Source of the DNA: Candidatus Muiribacterium halophilum
GTDB lineage: Bacteria; Muiribacteriota; Muiribacteriia; Muiribacteriales; Muiribacteriaceae
NCBI GenBank assembly: GCA_002869225.1
Contig: PKTG01000116.1
Span: forward strand, 1 to 43,076
Direction of reading: 5' to 3'
DNA: 43,076 nt
Shown: piece after piece, positions 33,399-41,680 of the stretch
How the letters are laid out: every line of letters starts with the position of its first letter
Position numbering within the stretch: the first letter of the stretch is position 1
Made by a program: the position numbers and the translations under genes
Notes under the pieces: generated by a model
Told to the model about the DNA's origin: nothing
The model's input: only the letters and a program-made list of their open reading frames with translations
Database searches by the model: none

Positions 33399-34742
33399 AT
33401 GAAGAGATTTTTAATAGCTATTTTGCTTTTATGTTCGATTATTCCAATATTTTCAGACCCTTCTGGATACTTCAAAGGTTTTGTATTTGATAGAAAGTCA
33501 AAATATCCTATTTCAAATGCTCAGCTCGAACTTTCTGGAAGAGTATCTTTTACTGATAATAAAGGTTTTTTCGAGTTCAGGAATCTCATTGTAGGTAATC
33601 TTATTCTTAAGATAACTAGTGAATCACATAATGATGTTGTAGAGCTTGTAAAGATATCAAATGGCACAAACAGTCAGAATTTTTATATGGAGCCAAAAGC
33701 CGTTAAAGTTAACATTCGAGGAAAGATTGAGAATATCGATACAGGTCTTGGAGTTCCTAATGTGAACATCGCTTTTGATAATGTAATGTCTCAGACTGAT
33801 GATTATGGCGAGTTTTATATGGATAATATGAAACCTGGTAGATATGTGGTAAGGATACAGGACCCTGATTATGAAAAATATATAGATGAGATAAACGTAA
33901 CAGATGCTCAGACAAACAATTTCAAATTTCTTCTAAAACCACTGGTCAGGTATGGAAAGATAATAGGTGAGATAAGAAATTCCGGAGGAGAACTTGTAGA
34001 GAGTGCTCAGGTAGTCGTTGGTAACAATCAGCCGGTTGAAGTGTCTGGAGGAAAATTTGTGCTTGAAGATATTGTTCAGGCTAAATATAGGCTAATTGTT
34101 TATTCAGATGGTTATGAACCTTATGAAGAATGGATAATGGTAGAAGAACTTACTCGAGCTAAAGTTATATTACAGAGAGATAGAGATTTCAAATATGCTG
34201 ATCTTAAAGATGATAAAAAGAAGTTTTCTTCACCTAAGCATAATGGTGTAGTCAAGAGATTTGGTAGTCTTGAAGGTTATGTAAGAGATGCAAAGGATTT
34301 TAAACTTATTCAGGGAGTAACCCTTGTTCTTGGAGAAAAATACACGGTTTCAGGACCCGACGGGATGTATTATTTTAATAATATAGAACCAGGAAATTAT
34401 ACTTTATCTATAATCTCGAAAAAACACGGAGTATATTCAGCTGATATTTATATTAAACCAGGAGCTGGTATTTTTAATATCTCTTTAAAGGATGAGGAAA
34501 AAGAAGGCATGATATTTGGTAAAGTATTTGAAAAATCATCCAACAGAGCAATCATAGATGCAAGAGTTGAGATAAATGGTGAAATGGTGAGAACTGATGA
34601 AAAGGGATATTATGAAGCTAAAGTCAAACGCGAGGATTATTCCGAAATAAAAGTATTTATAGGACGTGTTCAAATATATAGAAAGATAGTCTATATTACA
34701 AAAGAAAAGACAAGACATGATATTTTTGTTGAGGTCAGATAA
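33399..34742 (+). CDS. Exported protein of five carboxypeptidase-regulatory-like (Ig-fold) repeats
   Basis: 447 aa with a signal peptide (about 1-19). The mature part is about five beta-sandwich repeats of the CarboxypepD_reg type. Each has a G-x-V/I start, a VPNVNIAF-like strand, a T/S-D-x-x-G-x-F/Y turn (TDNKGFFEF, TDDYGEFYM, SGPDGMYYF, TDEKGYYEA) and a x-P-G-x-Y strand (MKPGRYVVRI, IEPGNYTLSI). No catalytic domain is present. It heads the pilus/secretion locus and overlaps the GspF/PilC gene by one base, so it may be an accessory or surface adhesin-like component. Confidence 0.78.
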   Translation: MKRFLIAILLLCSIIPIFSDPSGYFKGFVFDRKSKYPISNAQLELSGRVSFTDNKGFFEFRNLIVGNLILKITSESHNDVVELVKISNGTNSQNFYMEPKAVKVNIRGKIENIDTGLGVPNVNIAFDNVMSQTDDYGEFYMDNMKPGRYVVRIQDPDYEKYIDEINVTDAQTNNFKFLLKPLVRYGKIIGEIRNSGGELVESAQVVVGNNQPVEVSGGKFVLEDIVQAKYRLIVYSDGYEPYEEWIMVEELTRAKVILQRDRDFKYADLKDDKKKFSSPKHNGVVKRFGSLEGYVRDAKDFKLIQGVTLVLGEKYTVSGPDGMYYFNNIEPGNYTLSIISKKHGVYSADIYIKPGAGIFNISLKDEEKEGMIFGKVFEKSSNRAIIDARVEINGEMVRTDEKGYYEAKVKREDYSEIKVFIGRVQIYRKIVYITKEKTRHDIFVEVR

Positions 34743-35956
34743 TGGCAGTCTTCTATTTTACAGCCAAAGATACTACAAATAGGATAATCACAGAAAGCTA
34801 CCGAGCGAATACTATAGAAGAGCTTAGAGCATATATGGAAGCTCGCGGACTTACTCCTGTTTCCATTTTTTAAAGTACAAGAAAATCGATATGGGAAATA
34901 AGTACTATATCAGATAGATCTATTCTATTATTCACAAGATATTTTGCATCGCTAGTAAAAGCTGGTATTTCTGCTTATAAATCTATCAATATGCTTGCAA
35001 GACAGGAAAAGAATCATTCTTTAAGAGAGAAACTAGAGGTTGTAACAAATGATATTAAAAATGGTTCAAATCTCTTTGATTCCTTTTCCAGATTTAAAAA
35101 TATTTTTGGTGGTGTTTATCTTGGACTTTTGAGAACCGGAGAGGAAGCCGGAAGACTTTATGATCTTCTTGAAAAAGCGGCTGATCTTCTTGAAGGTAAG
35201 ATAGCGATGAAAAGGAAAATAGTCTCTGTTATATCCTATCCTCTTATAATTATTTTCCTTATATTAGTTCTAGTGTTTGTTATTTTTATGCAGATAGTAC
35301 CAAAATTTCAAACCTTGTATGGTCAGATGGGCCTTACTCTTGATGATCTACCACTTATTACAAAGGTAGTTATTTCTGTTGCTGAGTTTGTAAGAAACAA
35401 TTTCTTTATAGAACTTGGAAGCGTTGTGTTCTTTTTCGGAGCTTTATATCAGATATATTCAAGTGAAAGGGGAAAACTTTTTATTGATAGATTGCTTATC
35501 AAGATACCTTTTGTTAAGGATATCATAATAAAATATTTCATGGCGAGATTTGCTAGAAATCTTTCCGTTCTATTTGAGAGTGGATTTTCTATCATTGTTG
35601 CTTTTGAGCGAAGTGAGGCTATTGTATCGAATATGGCGGTAAAAGAACAGCTACACGAGGTTGTAAATAACCTTGAAAGAGGAAGCACAATAAGTGAGGC
35701 TTTTTATAAAGTCCCGATTGTACCGGATATCACTTGTGAGATGATCGCTATCGGAGAACAGACGGCTTCCTTTGATAAGATGCTTAATAACGTGGCAGAT
35801 TTTTATGAAAAAGATCTTGATTATATGATAGAGACCTTCATGAACTGGTTGGAACCGTCGATAATAATTATATTAGGACTAATTGTTGGTATTATATTAC
35901 TTGCAGTATATCTTCCTGTCTTTGCGTTGGCAGCGAAGGTCAAGATAAATGTCTAG
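34742..35956 (+). CDS. Type II secretion/type IV pilus inner-membrane platform protein (GspF/PilC), interrupted by one in-frame TAA
   Basis: 404 codons, normal family length. Codons 1-43 give the usual N-terminus (MAVFYFTAKDTTNRIITES, then YMEARGLTPVSIF). Codon 44 is TAA (34871-34873), where homologues usually have a charged residue. The frame continues with LFTRYFASLVKAGISAYKSI, GLLRTGEEAGRLYDLLEK, TM helices (about 165-190, 215-235) and the second T2SF repeat MARFARNLSVLFESGFSIIV, EMIAIGEQTASFDKML, then a C-terminal TM. The ATG overlaps the upstream stop by one base. It anchors the assembly ATPase and pilin polymerisation; no ATPase gene is in the window. Confidence 0.88.
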
Positions 35957-35966
35957 GAGAGGGAAT

Positions 35967-37814
35967 ATGAGAAAAGATATTAAAATAATAATCATGCTTA
36001 TTCTGTTTTCGGTGTTTGCACTTGCCGGAGAAGATTCAGTTAAGACTTTAACGGGAATAAATCATTTTGTATTAGATGATGTAATGTATGTCGAACTTGA
36101 GACTGATAATCTCGTCTCATATTTTTCTTCAAATAGAATAGACAATAATCTTATTATAGATATAACAGATTGTCAGCTTGGAATGCCTGATGTTCCTATC
36201 AAACCTGAAGAAAAAGAAGTTAGTCTTATTCAAACAATGCAGCTTAAAGATATTCCTCCTGTTGTGAGAGTTATCATAGTTCTAAACGGTGTTCAGGATT
36301 TCACAACTACATCTAAAGGTAACAAGGTAGTAGTTCAGATAAAGAAAGAGATATCAGAAGAGAAGATGGAAAATAAATTTGAAAAGATGATGTCTTATTC
36401 AAAGCAACATGACACAATTTCTAAAGAAAAAGAATAATCATTTTTTGTTAGTAAAAAGCAGGATGTAAATATAAAAGATAAAGATAGAGAAAATAACATT
36501 ATAAAAAAATTGGATAAACCTGAAGATATTCCTGATGAAGACACTATTAACTTTAACTTTTCAGGCATGACTATAAGGGAAATATTTGAGACTGTATCAA
36601 ATCTTACCGGTTTAAACATAATAGTAGATGGTGAAGTAAAGGAAAGAAAGATAAACCTTTTTATTCAGGACCTTCCTGTAAATCAGGTGTTTGAACTTGT
36701 ATGTACATCTACTGGTCTTGCAAAACATAGATATAACAGCAATACATATATTGTCTCGGAAAACGATAAAGCAAAGGATATGCTTGCTTTTAAAGAACAA
36801 TCAATATTCAGATTAAAAAACGCAGAAGCAAAAGAGGTTCTTAATCTTATAAAAGGAAATCAGAAATTATCCTCAAAGATCAAGATGGAAAATTATTCGG
36901 TAGACGAAAGAATAAATGCAATTTTAGCTTATGATACTCCTGAAAATCTTGAGCTTGTGGAAAAGATAATAAGTGATTTTGATAAAAAGAATGGTCAGGT
37001 GACCATCGAACTTCATCTTGTCGAGATGCAGAGAGAAGATCTTAATAATTTTGGATTGGAATTTGGACAGTATCCTATAACACCAAATACTGTAGATATC
37101 CTAAATATTCCATCAAATATAAAAGTATATTCAAGATTGGAAGCACTGGCTGAAAAGAACAAAGCTAACATTCTTTCATCTCCAAAGATCAGGATAGTAC
37201 ATAAGAAAAAAGCTGTATTTGAGATAACAGATGAGATACCAGTTCCTTTCTATACTTATGAAGATGCAAATAAGTATACAGTTGAGGGTACCAATACAAA
37301 TCTGAGAGTGTTGGAACCTTTAAAACAATATAGAAAAGAAGAAGTTGGTATAAAATTAACGGTTGAACCATATATTCATGACAACAAGGAAGTATCGCTT
37401 GACCTTGATATTGATATATCAGATCTTTCAAAAATCGATTCGGATGGACAGTTATATACATCAACCAGGACAACTAAGACTTTTGTAAGATTAAAAGATA
37501 GAGAGACTGCTATATTAGGTGGACTAATAAAACAAGAAGAAAGTAATAAAGAAAGTAACCTGCCTGGATTTACAAAGATACCACTTCTTAGAGCACTTTT
37601 TAGAAACAGAAAAAAAGAAAGTAAGAATATGGAGATGCTAATGTTTATAACTCCTTTCTTTGTAAATAAAGATGGTGAAGCAGATAATGTGAATATCTCA
37701 ACAGGTGAACATCTAAAGAAAATACCTACAATAGGAAATATGAGCGAGAATTCCGAAGTTTCAAGTGATGATTATTATAATGTTGTTGGAGAACTTAAAA
37801 AGGTATCACAGTGA
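35967..37814 (+). CDS. Secretin (PilQ/GspD-like) with AMIN domain, interrupted by one in-frame TAA
   Basis: 616 codons. A signal peptide (about 1-20, ALAG) is followed by an AMIN-like beta domain (about 25-125; NNLIIDITDCQLG, VVRVIIVLNGVQDF). A Lys/Glu linker carries TAA at codon 157 (36435-36437). The same frame continues into the STN/N0 domain (NFNFSGMTIREIFETVSNLT, GLNIIVDG), an N1 domain (RLKNAEAKEVLNLIK) and the secretin core (VTIELHLVEMQREDLNNFG, ILSSPKIRIV, FEITDEIPVPFYTY, ETAILGGLIK, then LPGFTKIPLLRALF and LMFITPFFV). It forms the outer-membrane pore. ATG 35967 has AGGAGAGGG upstream. Separate translation from TTG 36510 is unlikely to give an exported protein. Confidence 0.88.
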
Positions 37815-39448
37815 GATTAAAAGATCTACTTAAAATAGAAAAGGGAATAGCTTATGCTGTTTCTTTTTTTCTTTTTATCCCATTTTCTTATAAATTTTAT
37901 GAGCCTTTTGTTGATATCAAAAGAGGTCTGTCTTTTCCTCTTATTTTAATTTTGGGAATCCTGTTTTTTTTATTTAAGAAAAAGGTTCGAGTTTCCAAAA
38001 GTTATATAATACTTTCATCTTTTACTTTAATTTTGTCTTTGAGTATTATTTGGTCTGCAAATAGATCGTTAACTTTTTTTTCGATCACCAGATATATGTT
38101 TTTTCTTATTGTCTTACTTGTTTTTCAAAATTCACATTCATTAAAAAGAACTTTTTTTAAAGGGGTTTTTATTTCAGCATGTTTATTAGGAGTATATGTT
38201 TTTTTTCAAGCTTTTAAGATAGATCCCTTTCATCTTGGGGCAAGAGTAGCTACAATAGGAAATTCCAATTATCTTGGTGTAATACTTCTTTTTTTTACGA
38301 GTTTTTTCTTTTATGAGTTTGTTAATACGAAAAAAAAGTTCGATTTAATTCTTTTCATTTTTTTTTCAATCGCTTTAGTCTTTGGAGCGAGAATGAGAAG
38401 TGCAGTTTTAGCCTTTTTTGCTGGACTTACAATATTCTCGTTTTATAGAAAGAACAAAATATTTATAAGCGTTATGATAATTGTTATGGTAATTGGTGTT
38501 GTAATTATTTCTGGTGAATTAATGAAAGGTAAAGCGTCGTTTTGGATCAGATACTATATTGGGAGAGATTCTATTAAAGGAGTTTTATCTTCTTTTAAGA
38601 CGGCAGTATTTGGATTTGGAGAAAACTCTTATCTTGATTCTTTCAACAAATTTAGAAGTGTGGATGCGTTTAGAGTTGGTGGAAAAAATATATATTCAAT
38701 TACTTCTCATAATATATTTATCGATGTTTTTTTTGAGTTGGGTTTAGTTGGGTTAGCAGTTTTTGTCTATTACTTGATTTTTCTTTTCAATTCATCTGAA
38801 AAAAAACAAAGATTGATTCTTTTGACTTTTTTGATAGTTTCTTCGTTTCTTAATCCTTTAAAACATATTTCGACATCTATTTTATTTTTTATTCCTTTAA
38901 TTATGTTGAAAAGAGGAAGAAAGGTTGAGGTATCGAAAAATATATTTATATTCATAATAATATTATTAGCAATTGCATCTCTTTTTATGGAATGCACAAG
39001 ATTAAAAAATAGTTTTTATGCTATGAAATATTTTCAAAACAAACAGACTACCGGTGAACTTACTGAATATGATAGCGGGTTGTATTTATTTGAAAAAGCT
39101 AATTATTTTAGAAGAAAAAAAGATTATAAAAAAGCTGAAGTTTCATATTTAAAATGTTTGAAAAAGCTTCCTGAATTTGTGCCAGCTCTTTTAAATACTG
39201 GTCAATTATATTATAATATGAAAAAGGATGGGAAAGCATTAAAATATTATGAAAAGGTTATCGGTATAAATCCTGAGCATCCAGATGCGTGGTTTTTTAA
39301 AGGTGCGATAAAATACAACAACATGCAATATAAAGAAAGCGTTAGAAGTTTAGAGAAGGCTTATCTTTTAAGCGGAAAAAAAGATAAGCAGGCACTTGAA
39401 TTGTTATTAAAGATTAAGAGACGAACTGACGATATACTTGACAAATAA
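37811..39448 (+). CDS. O-antigen ligase/PglL-like membrane protein with C-terminal TPRs
   Basis: 545 aa. About 11-12 membrane helices (1-395) include the Wzy_C-type region ALVFGARMRSAVLAFFAGL and ITSHNIFIDVFFELGLVGLA, whose His is typical of O-antigen ligases and O-oligosaccharyltransferases. The C-terminal 130 residues are TPRs (LNTGQLYYNMKKDGKALKYY, WFFKGAIKYNNMQYKESV). It starts at GTG overlapping the secretin stop by 4 nt, eight bases after AAAAAGG. Lying between a secretin and the pilin gene, it could be a pilin O-glycosylating ligase; polysaccharide ligation or polymerisation is the alternative. Confidence 0.8.
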   Translation: MRLKDLLKIEKGIAYAVSFFLFIPFSYKFYEPFVDIKRGLSFPLILILGILFFLFKKKVRVSKSYIILSSFTLILSLSIIWSANRSLTFFSITRYMFFLIVLLVFQNSHSLKRTFFKGVFISACLLGVYVFFQAFKIDPFHLGARVATIGNSNYLGVILLFFTSFFFYEFVNTKKKFDLILFIFFSIALVFGARMRSAVLAFFAGLTIFSFYRKNKIFISVMIIVMVIGVVIISGELMKGKASFWIRYYIGRDSIKGVLSSFKTAVFGFGENSYLDSFNKFRSVDAFRVGGKNIYSITSHNIFIDVFFELGLVGLAVFVYYLIFLFNSSEKKQRLILLTFLIVSSFLNPLKHISTSILFFIPLIMLKRGRKVEVSKNIFIFIIILLAIASLFMECTRLKNSFYAMKYFQNKQTTGELTEYDSGLYLFEKANYFRRKKDYKKAEVSYLKCLKKLPEFVPALLNTGQLYYNMKKDGKALKYYEKVIGINPEHPDAWFFKGAIKYNNMQYKESVRSLEKAYLLSGKKDKQALELLLKIKRRTDDILDK

Positions 39449-39465
39449 GTGTCTTTTATGATAAG
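39438..39465 (+). promoter_or_regulatory. Candidate promoter of the pilin gene
   Basis: A perfect TTGACA (39438-39443) overlaps the last codons of the ligase gene. The -10 is weak: GATAAG after 16 bases (39460-39465) or ATAAGT after 17. TATGATA at +13 repeats the arrangement at 25962. The resulting leader is about 75 bases, ending in CAGGAGGTC. Confidence 0.45.
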
Positions 39466-39545
39466 TTATTATTAAGCTTTAAAAGTTTTTAAGATTATCA
39501 GTAGGGATAGTCTTACAAAAAAAACAAAATAGACAGGAGGTCTAA

Positions 39546-40544
39546 ATGACTAAGAAAGGTTTTTCACTAGTCGAACTAGTCATCGCTCTTGGTATCGTGA
39601 TCATCATGACAGGAGCAGCAGCACTTTATCTTGGAGACATTTTCTTCAAATCACAGGTAGCTAAATCACTTGGAGACATGGAAACACTTGCAAACGCACT
39701 ACTTCTTCATGATACTGAAAATGGTGCAAGCAGATTTGAAACTGCTCTTCCAGGACAGGAATCAAACTACATAGCTTATCAGGATAAGGATAAACTAACT
39801 AATCTTCTTGGTAACTATCTTGCAGTTCTTCCAAACGATCCTTGGGGAAATGTTTATGTTGTTAATGCTTATGCTGGTTGGATAAGAACTTACAACTCAG
39901 ACTATAAGATTAATGGTACTTCTAAGTATGAAAAAGATATTTCAACTTACTATCTTCCAGAAGATCTAGTAGTTGCTAAAGTTAGAGTTGAGGATAATGA
40001 CCTTTCTCTAGCTGTTGATACTGGTGATACAGTTTATATCTATTTCACTAAATCAGTTAGATGTAATGTTCAGGATGCTAACCTTGTTGTAGCAACTGGT
40101 AGCTCTGCAGCAGCTCTTAAGAGAACAACTGCTGGTGGTGGTGTCGATGGTGCTGATGCAACTGGTTGGTTTGAAGCTCAGGATTGGCATGGTGTTCAGC
40201 CAGATGGAACCGATACTGATCTTAACAGAGGTGGTGCAGCATCTGTAGCTGATCTTAGATATACAAGACCAACAGATACACCTTTCACTTACACTGACTT
40301 CTCAAGAAGACTTGTTCTTGAACAGGCTGCTGGACTTGGTGCTGATGGCGAATATGAAACAGGTTGGAAAATTGGTAACAAAGTTTATATTCCAAATGCA
40401 AAACAAGATGCATATTGTATCTGGGAATCAACTCAGGGTTATCTAAACTATAAGACTTCTGGTGAAAAAGATAAAATATATCTTAAGACCCAGACTGCTG
40501 AAACTGCAGCTAGAACAGTACTTTTCAAAACTATTGTAGACTAA
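39546..40544 (+). CDS. Large GspG-like major pilin/pseudopilin with extended C-terminal domain
   Basis: 332 aa. The class III signal MTKKGFSLVELVIALGIVII has the prepilin-peptidase site KKG|F with Glu at +5 and a hydrophobic N-terminal helix. A GspG-type segment LPNDPWGNVYVVNAY lies at about residues 97-111. After about 135 comes a 200-residue beta-rich, Gly/Thr/Asp-rich domain not found in ordinary GspG, with two Cys (SVRCNVQ and AYCIWES) that could form a disulphide. AGGAGGT is near perfect, codon choice is more uniform than in neighbours, and a strong terminator follows, all indicating very high expression. It is probably the main fibre subunit of the pilus or pseudopilus served by the GspF and secretin genes. 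Confidence 0.88.
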   Translation: MTKKGFSLVELVIALGIVIIMTGAAALYLGDIFFKSQVAKSLGDMETLANALLLHDTENGASRFETALPGQESNYIAYQDKDKLTNLLGNYLAVLPNDPWGNVYVVNAYAGWIRTYNSDYKINGTSKYEKDISTYYLPEDLVVAKVRVEDNDLSLAVDTGDTVYIYFTKSVRCNVQDANLVVATGSSAAALKRTTAGGGVDGADATGWFEAQDWHGVQPDGTDTDLNRGGAASVADLRYTRPTDTPFTYTDFSRRLVLEQAAGLGADGEYETGWKIGNKVYIPNAKQDAYCIWESTQGYLNYKTSGEKDKIYLKTQTAETAARTVLFKTIVD

Positions 40545-40572
40545 TAGTTTAAGTTTAATTAACTAAAAAACA

Positions 40573-40597
40573 GGCGATCTTCGGATCGCCTTTTTTT
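40573..40597 (+). terminator. Strong intrinsic terminator of the pilin gene
   Basis: GGCGATC (40573-40579), TTCG tetraloop, GATCGCC (40584-40590), then seven T. The stem is perfect with an extra-stable UUCG loop. It ends the locus 28 bases after the pilin stop. Confidence 0.96.
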
Positions 40598-40620
40598 ATT
40601 TATAATCAAAATGTAATAAT

Positions 40621-40743
40621 CTAAAAACTAATTGCTTGTCTAATACAATTATCTAAATTCAAAATTCCTTGAAGTAGCTCTGCTAGTCCTTCGTCATTTT
40701 TCATTGACCTACTTGCATAATACTTCGCAATTAAATTTTTATC
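40621..40743 (-). pseudogene. Possible gene fragment or very small gene
   Basis: On the minus strand 40 sense codons read as convincing protein: DKNLIAKYYASRS, MKNDEGLAELLQGILNLDN, CIRQAISF, then TAG. TGA lies just upstream of the first codon. An internal ATG at 40704 would give 27 aa, with only a poor ribosome site (AGTAGG). Composition is protein-like in otherwise non-coding DNA. It could be the 3' remnant of a lost gene or a tiny ORF. No family recognised. The rest of the gap 40598-40819 holds only the promoter for the next gene. Confidence 0.35.
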
Positions 40744-40763
40744 TCATCACATTTTCATTATAC

Positions 40764-40792
40764 TTGACTAGTATTGTTTAGATAGGTAATAT
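40764..40792 (+). promoter_or_regulatory. Promoter of the GT2-flippase-lipoprotein operon
   Basis: TTGACT (40764-40769), 17 bases, TAATAT (40787-40792), 27 bases before the GTG start. It has the same hexamers and spacing as the promoters at 16872 and 25868. Confidence 0.72.
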
Positions 40793-40819
40793 TTACTAAA
40801 TTAAGAAAAGGATTCTATT

Positions 40820-41680
40820 GTGGAAAAAAAAGATTTGACAGTAATTATCCCGGTTTATAATGAAGAGGAATCACTTCCAATATTTTTGGAAAATATTTCT
40901 AAGTTTAAAGAAGAATATAATATTCTTTTCGTAGATGATGCTTCAAAAGATAAAAGTAAACATATGATAGAAGAAGCCGGTTTTAATGTTCTTTCACATC
41001 CTTATAACAAAGGTTATGGAGCAGCTTTAAAGACCGGTATTCGAAATTCAGAAACGGAATTTATTATTATCATGGATTCTGATATGCAGCATGACCCTGA
41101 TTATATTATTGAATTTATAAATAATTATAAGTGGTATGATATTGTTATTGGTGAAATAACAAAATCATCATATTTTCCGTTTTTTAGAAGACCTGGAAAG
41201 TTTTTTTTGAACGTGCTTGCAAGTTACTCGGCTGGATTTAAGATAAAGGATATCAACAGCGGTTTTAGGATGTTTAAAAAGGAGGATACTCTCAGGTATC
41301 TTGAAATACTACCTAATGGATTTTCCTTCACAACCACTCAGACTCTTTTATATATTAAAGGCGGATATTCTCTAAAATATATTCCTTTAAAAGCTTTTAA
41401 AAGAAAAGGGAGTTCAACCGTTAAAGTCAGAGATGGTATTAACACAACTTTTCTTATATTAAAGACGTTAGTTCTATACAGTCCAATGAAGTTCTTTCTC
41501 CCAGTGTCTATTTTTTTATTTCTAATCGGTAGCGGAGAACTTGTATGGGAATATAATCTATTTAATAAATTTCAGTTTTCCACTTCTGCATTACTTCTTT
41601 ATCTATCCTCTCTTCTCGTATTTATGTCGGGTATGATTTCAGAACAGATATCCCAGTTAAAAAGGATTGGAAACAATTGA
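40820..41680 (+). CDS. GT2-family glycosyltransferase (dolichyl/polyprenyl-phosphate sugar synthase-like)
   Basis: 286 aa. TVIIPVYNEEESLPIFLENI is the GT-A start. ILFVDDASKD, PYNKGYGAALKTGIRNSETE and IIMDSDMQHDPDYI (the DxD metal site) follow, then DINSGFRMFKKEDTL. Two C-terminal membrane helices (about 225-275) fit polyprenyl-phosphate glycosyltransferases. It likely makes a lipid-linked sugar donor at the inner membrane. It starts at GTG after AAAAGGA. It overlaps the flippase-like gene by 4 nt, suggesting production and membrane handling of a glycolipid. Confidence 0.92.
   Translation: MEKKDLTVIIPVYNEEESLPIFLENISKFKEEYNILFVDDASKDKSKHMIEEAGFNVLSHPYNKGYGAALKTGIRNSETEFIIIMDSDMQHDPDYIIEFINNYKWYDIVIGEITKSSYFPFFRRPGKFFLNVLASYSAGFKIKDINSGFRMFKKEDTLRYLEILPNGFSFTTTQTLLYIKGGYSLKYIPLKAFKRKGSSTVKVRDGINTTFLILKTLVLYSPMKFFLPVSIFLFLIGSGELVWEYNLFNKFQFSTSALLLYLSSLLVFMSGMISEQISQLKRIGNN

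Noticed and set aside
12684-37814. Genome-wide reassignment of TAA/TAG to an amino acid
   Set aside because: Most intact genes end in TAA or TAG exactly where their families end (HU, FlgA, FlgG, AroF). HU's TAA is followed directly by an intrinsic terminator. Recoding would also run many proteins into their neighbours.
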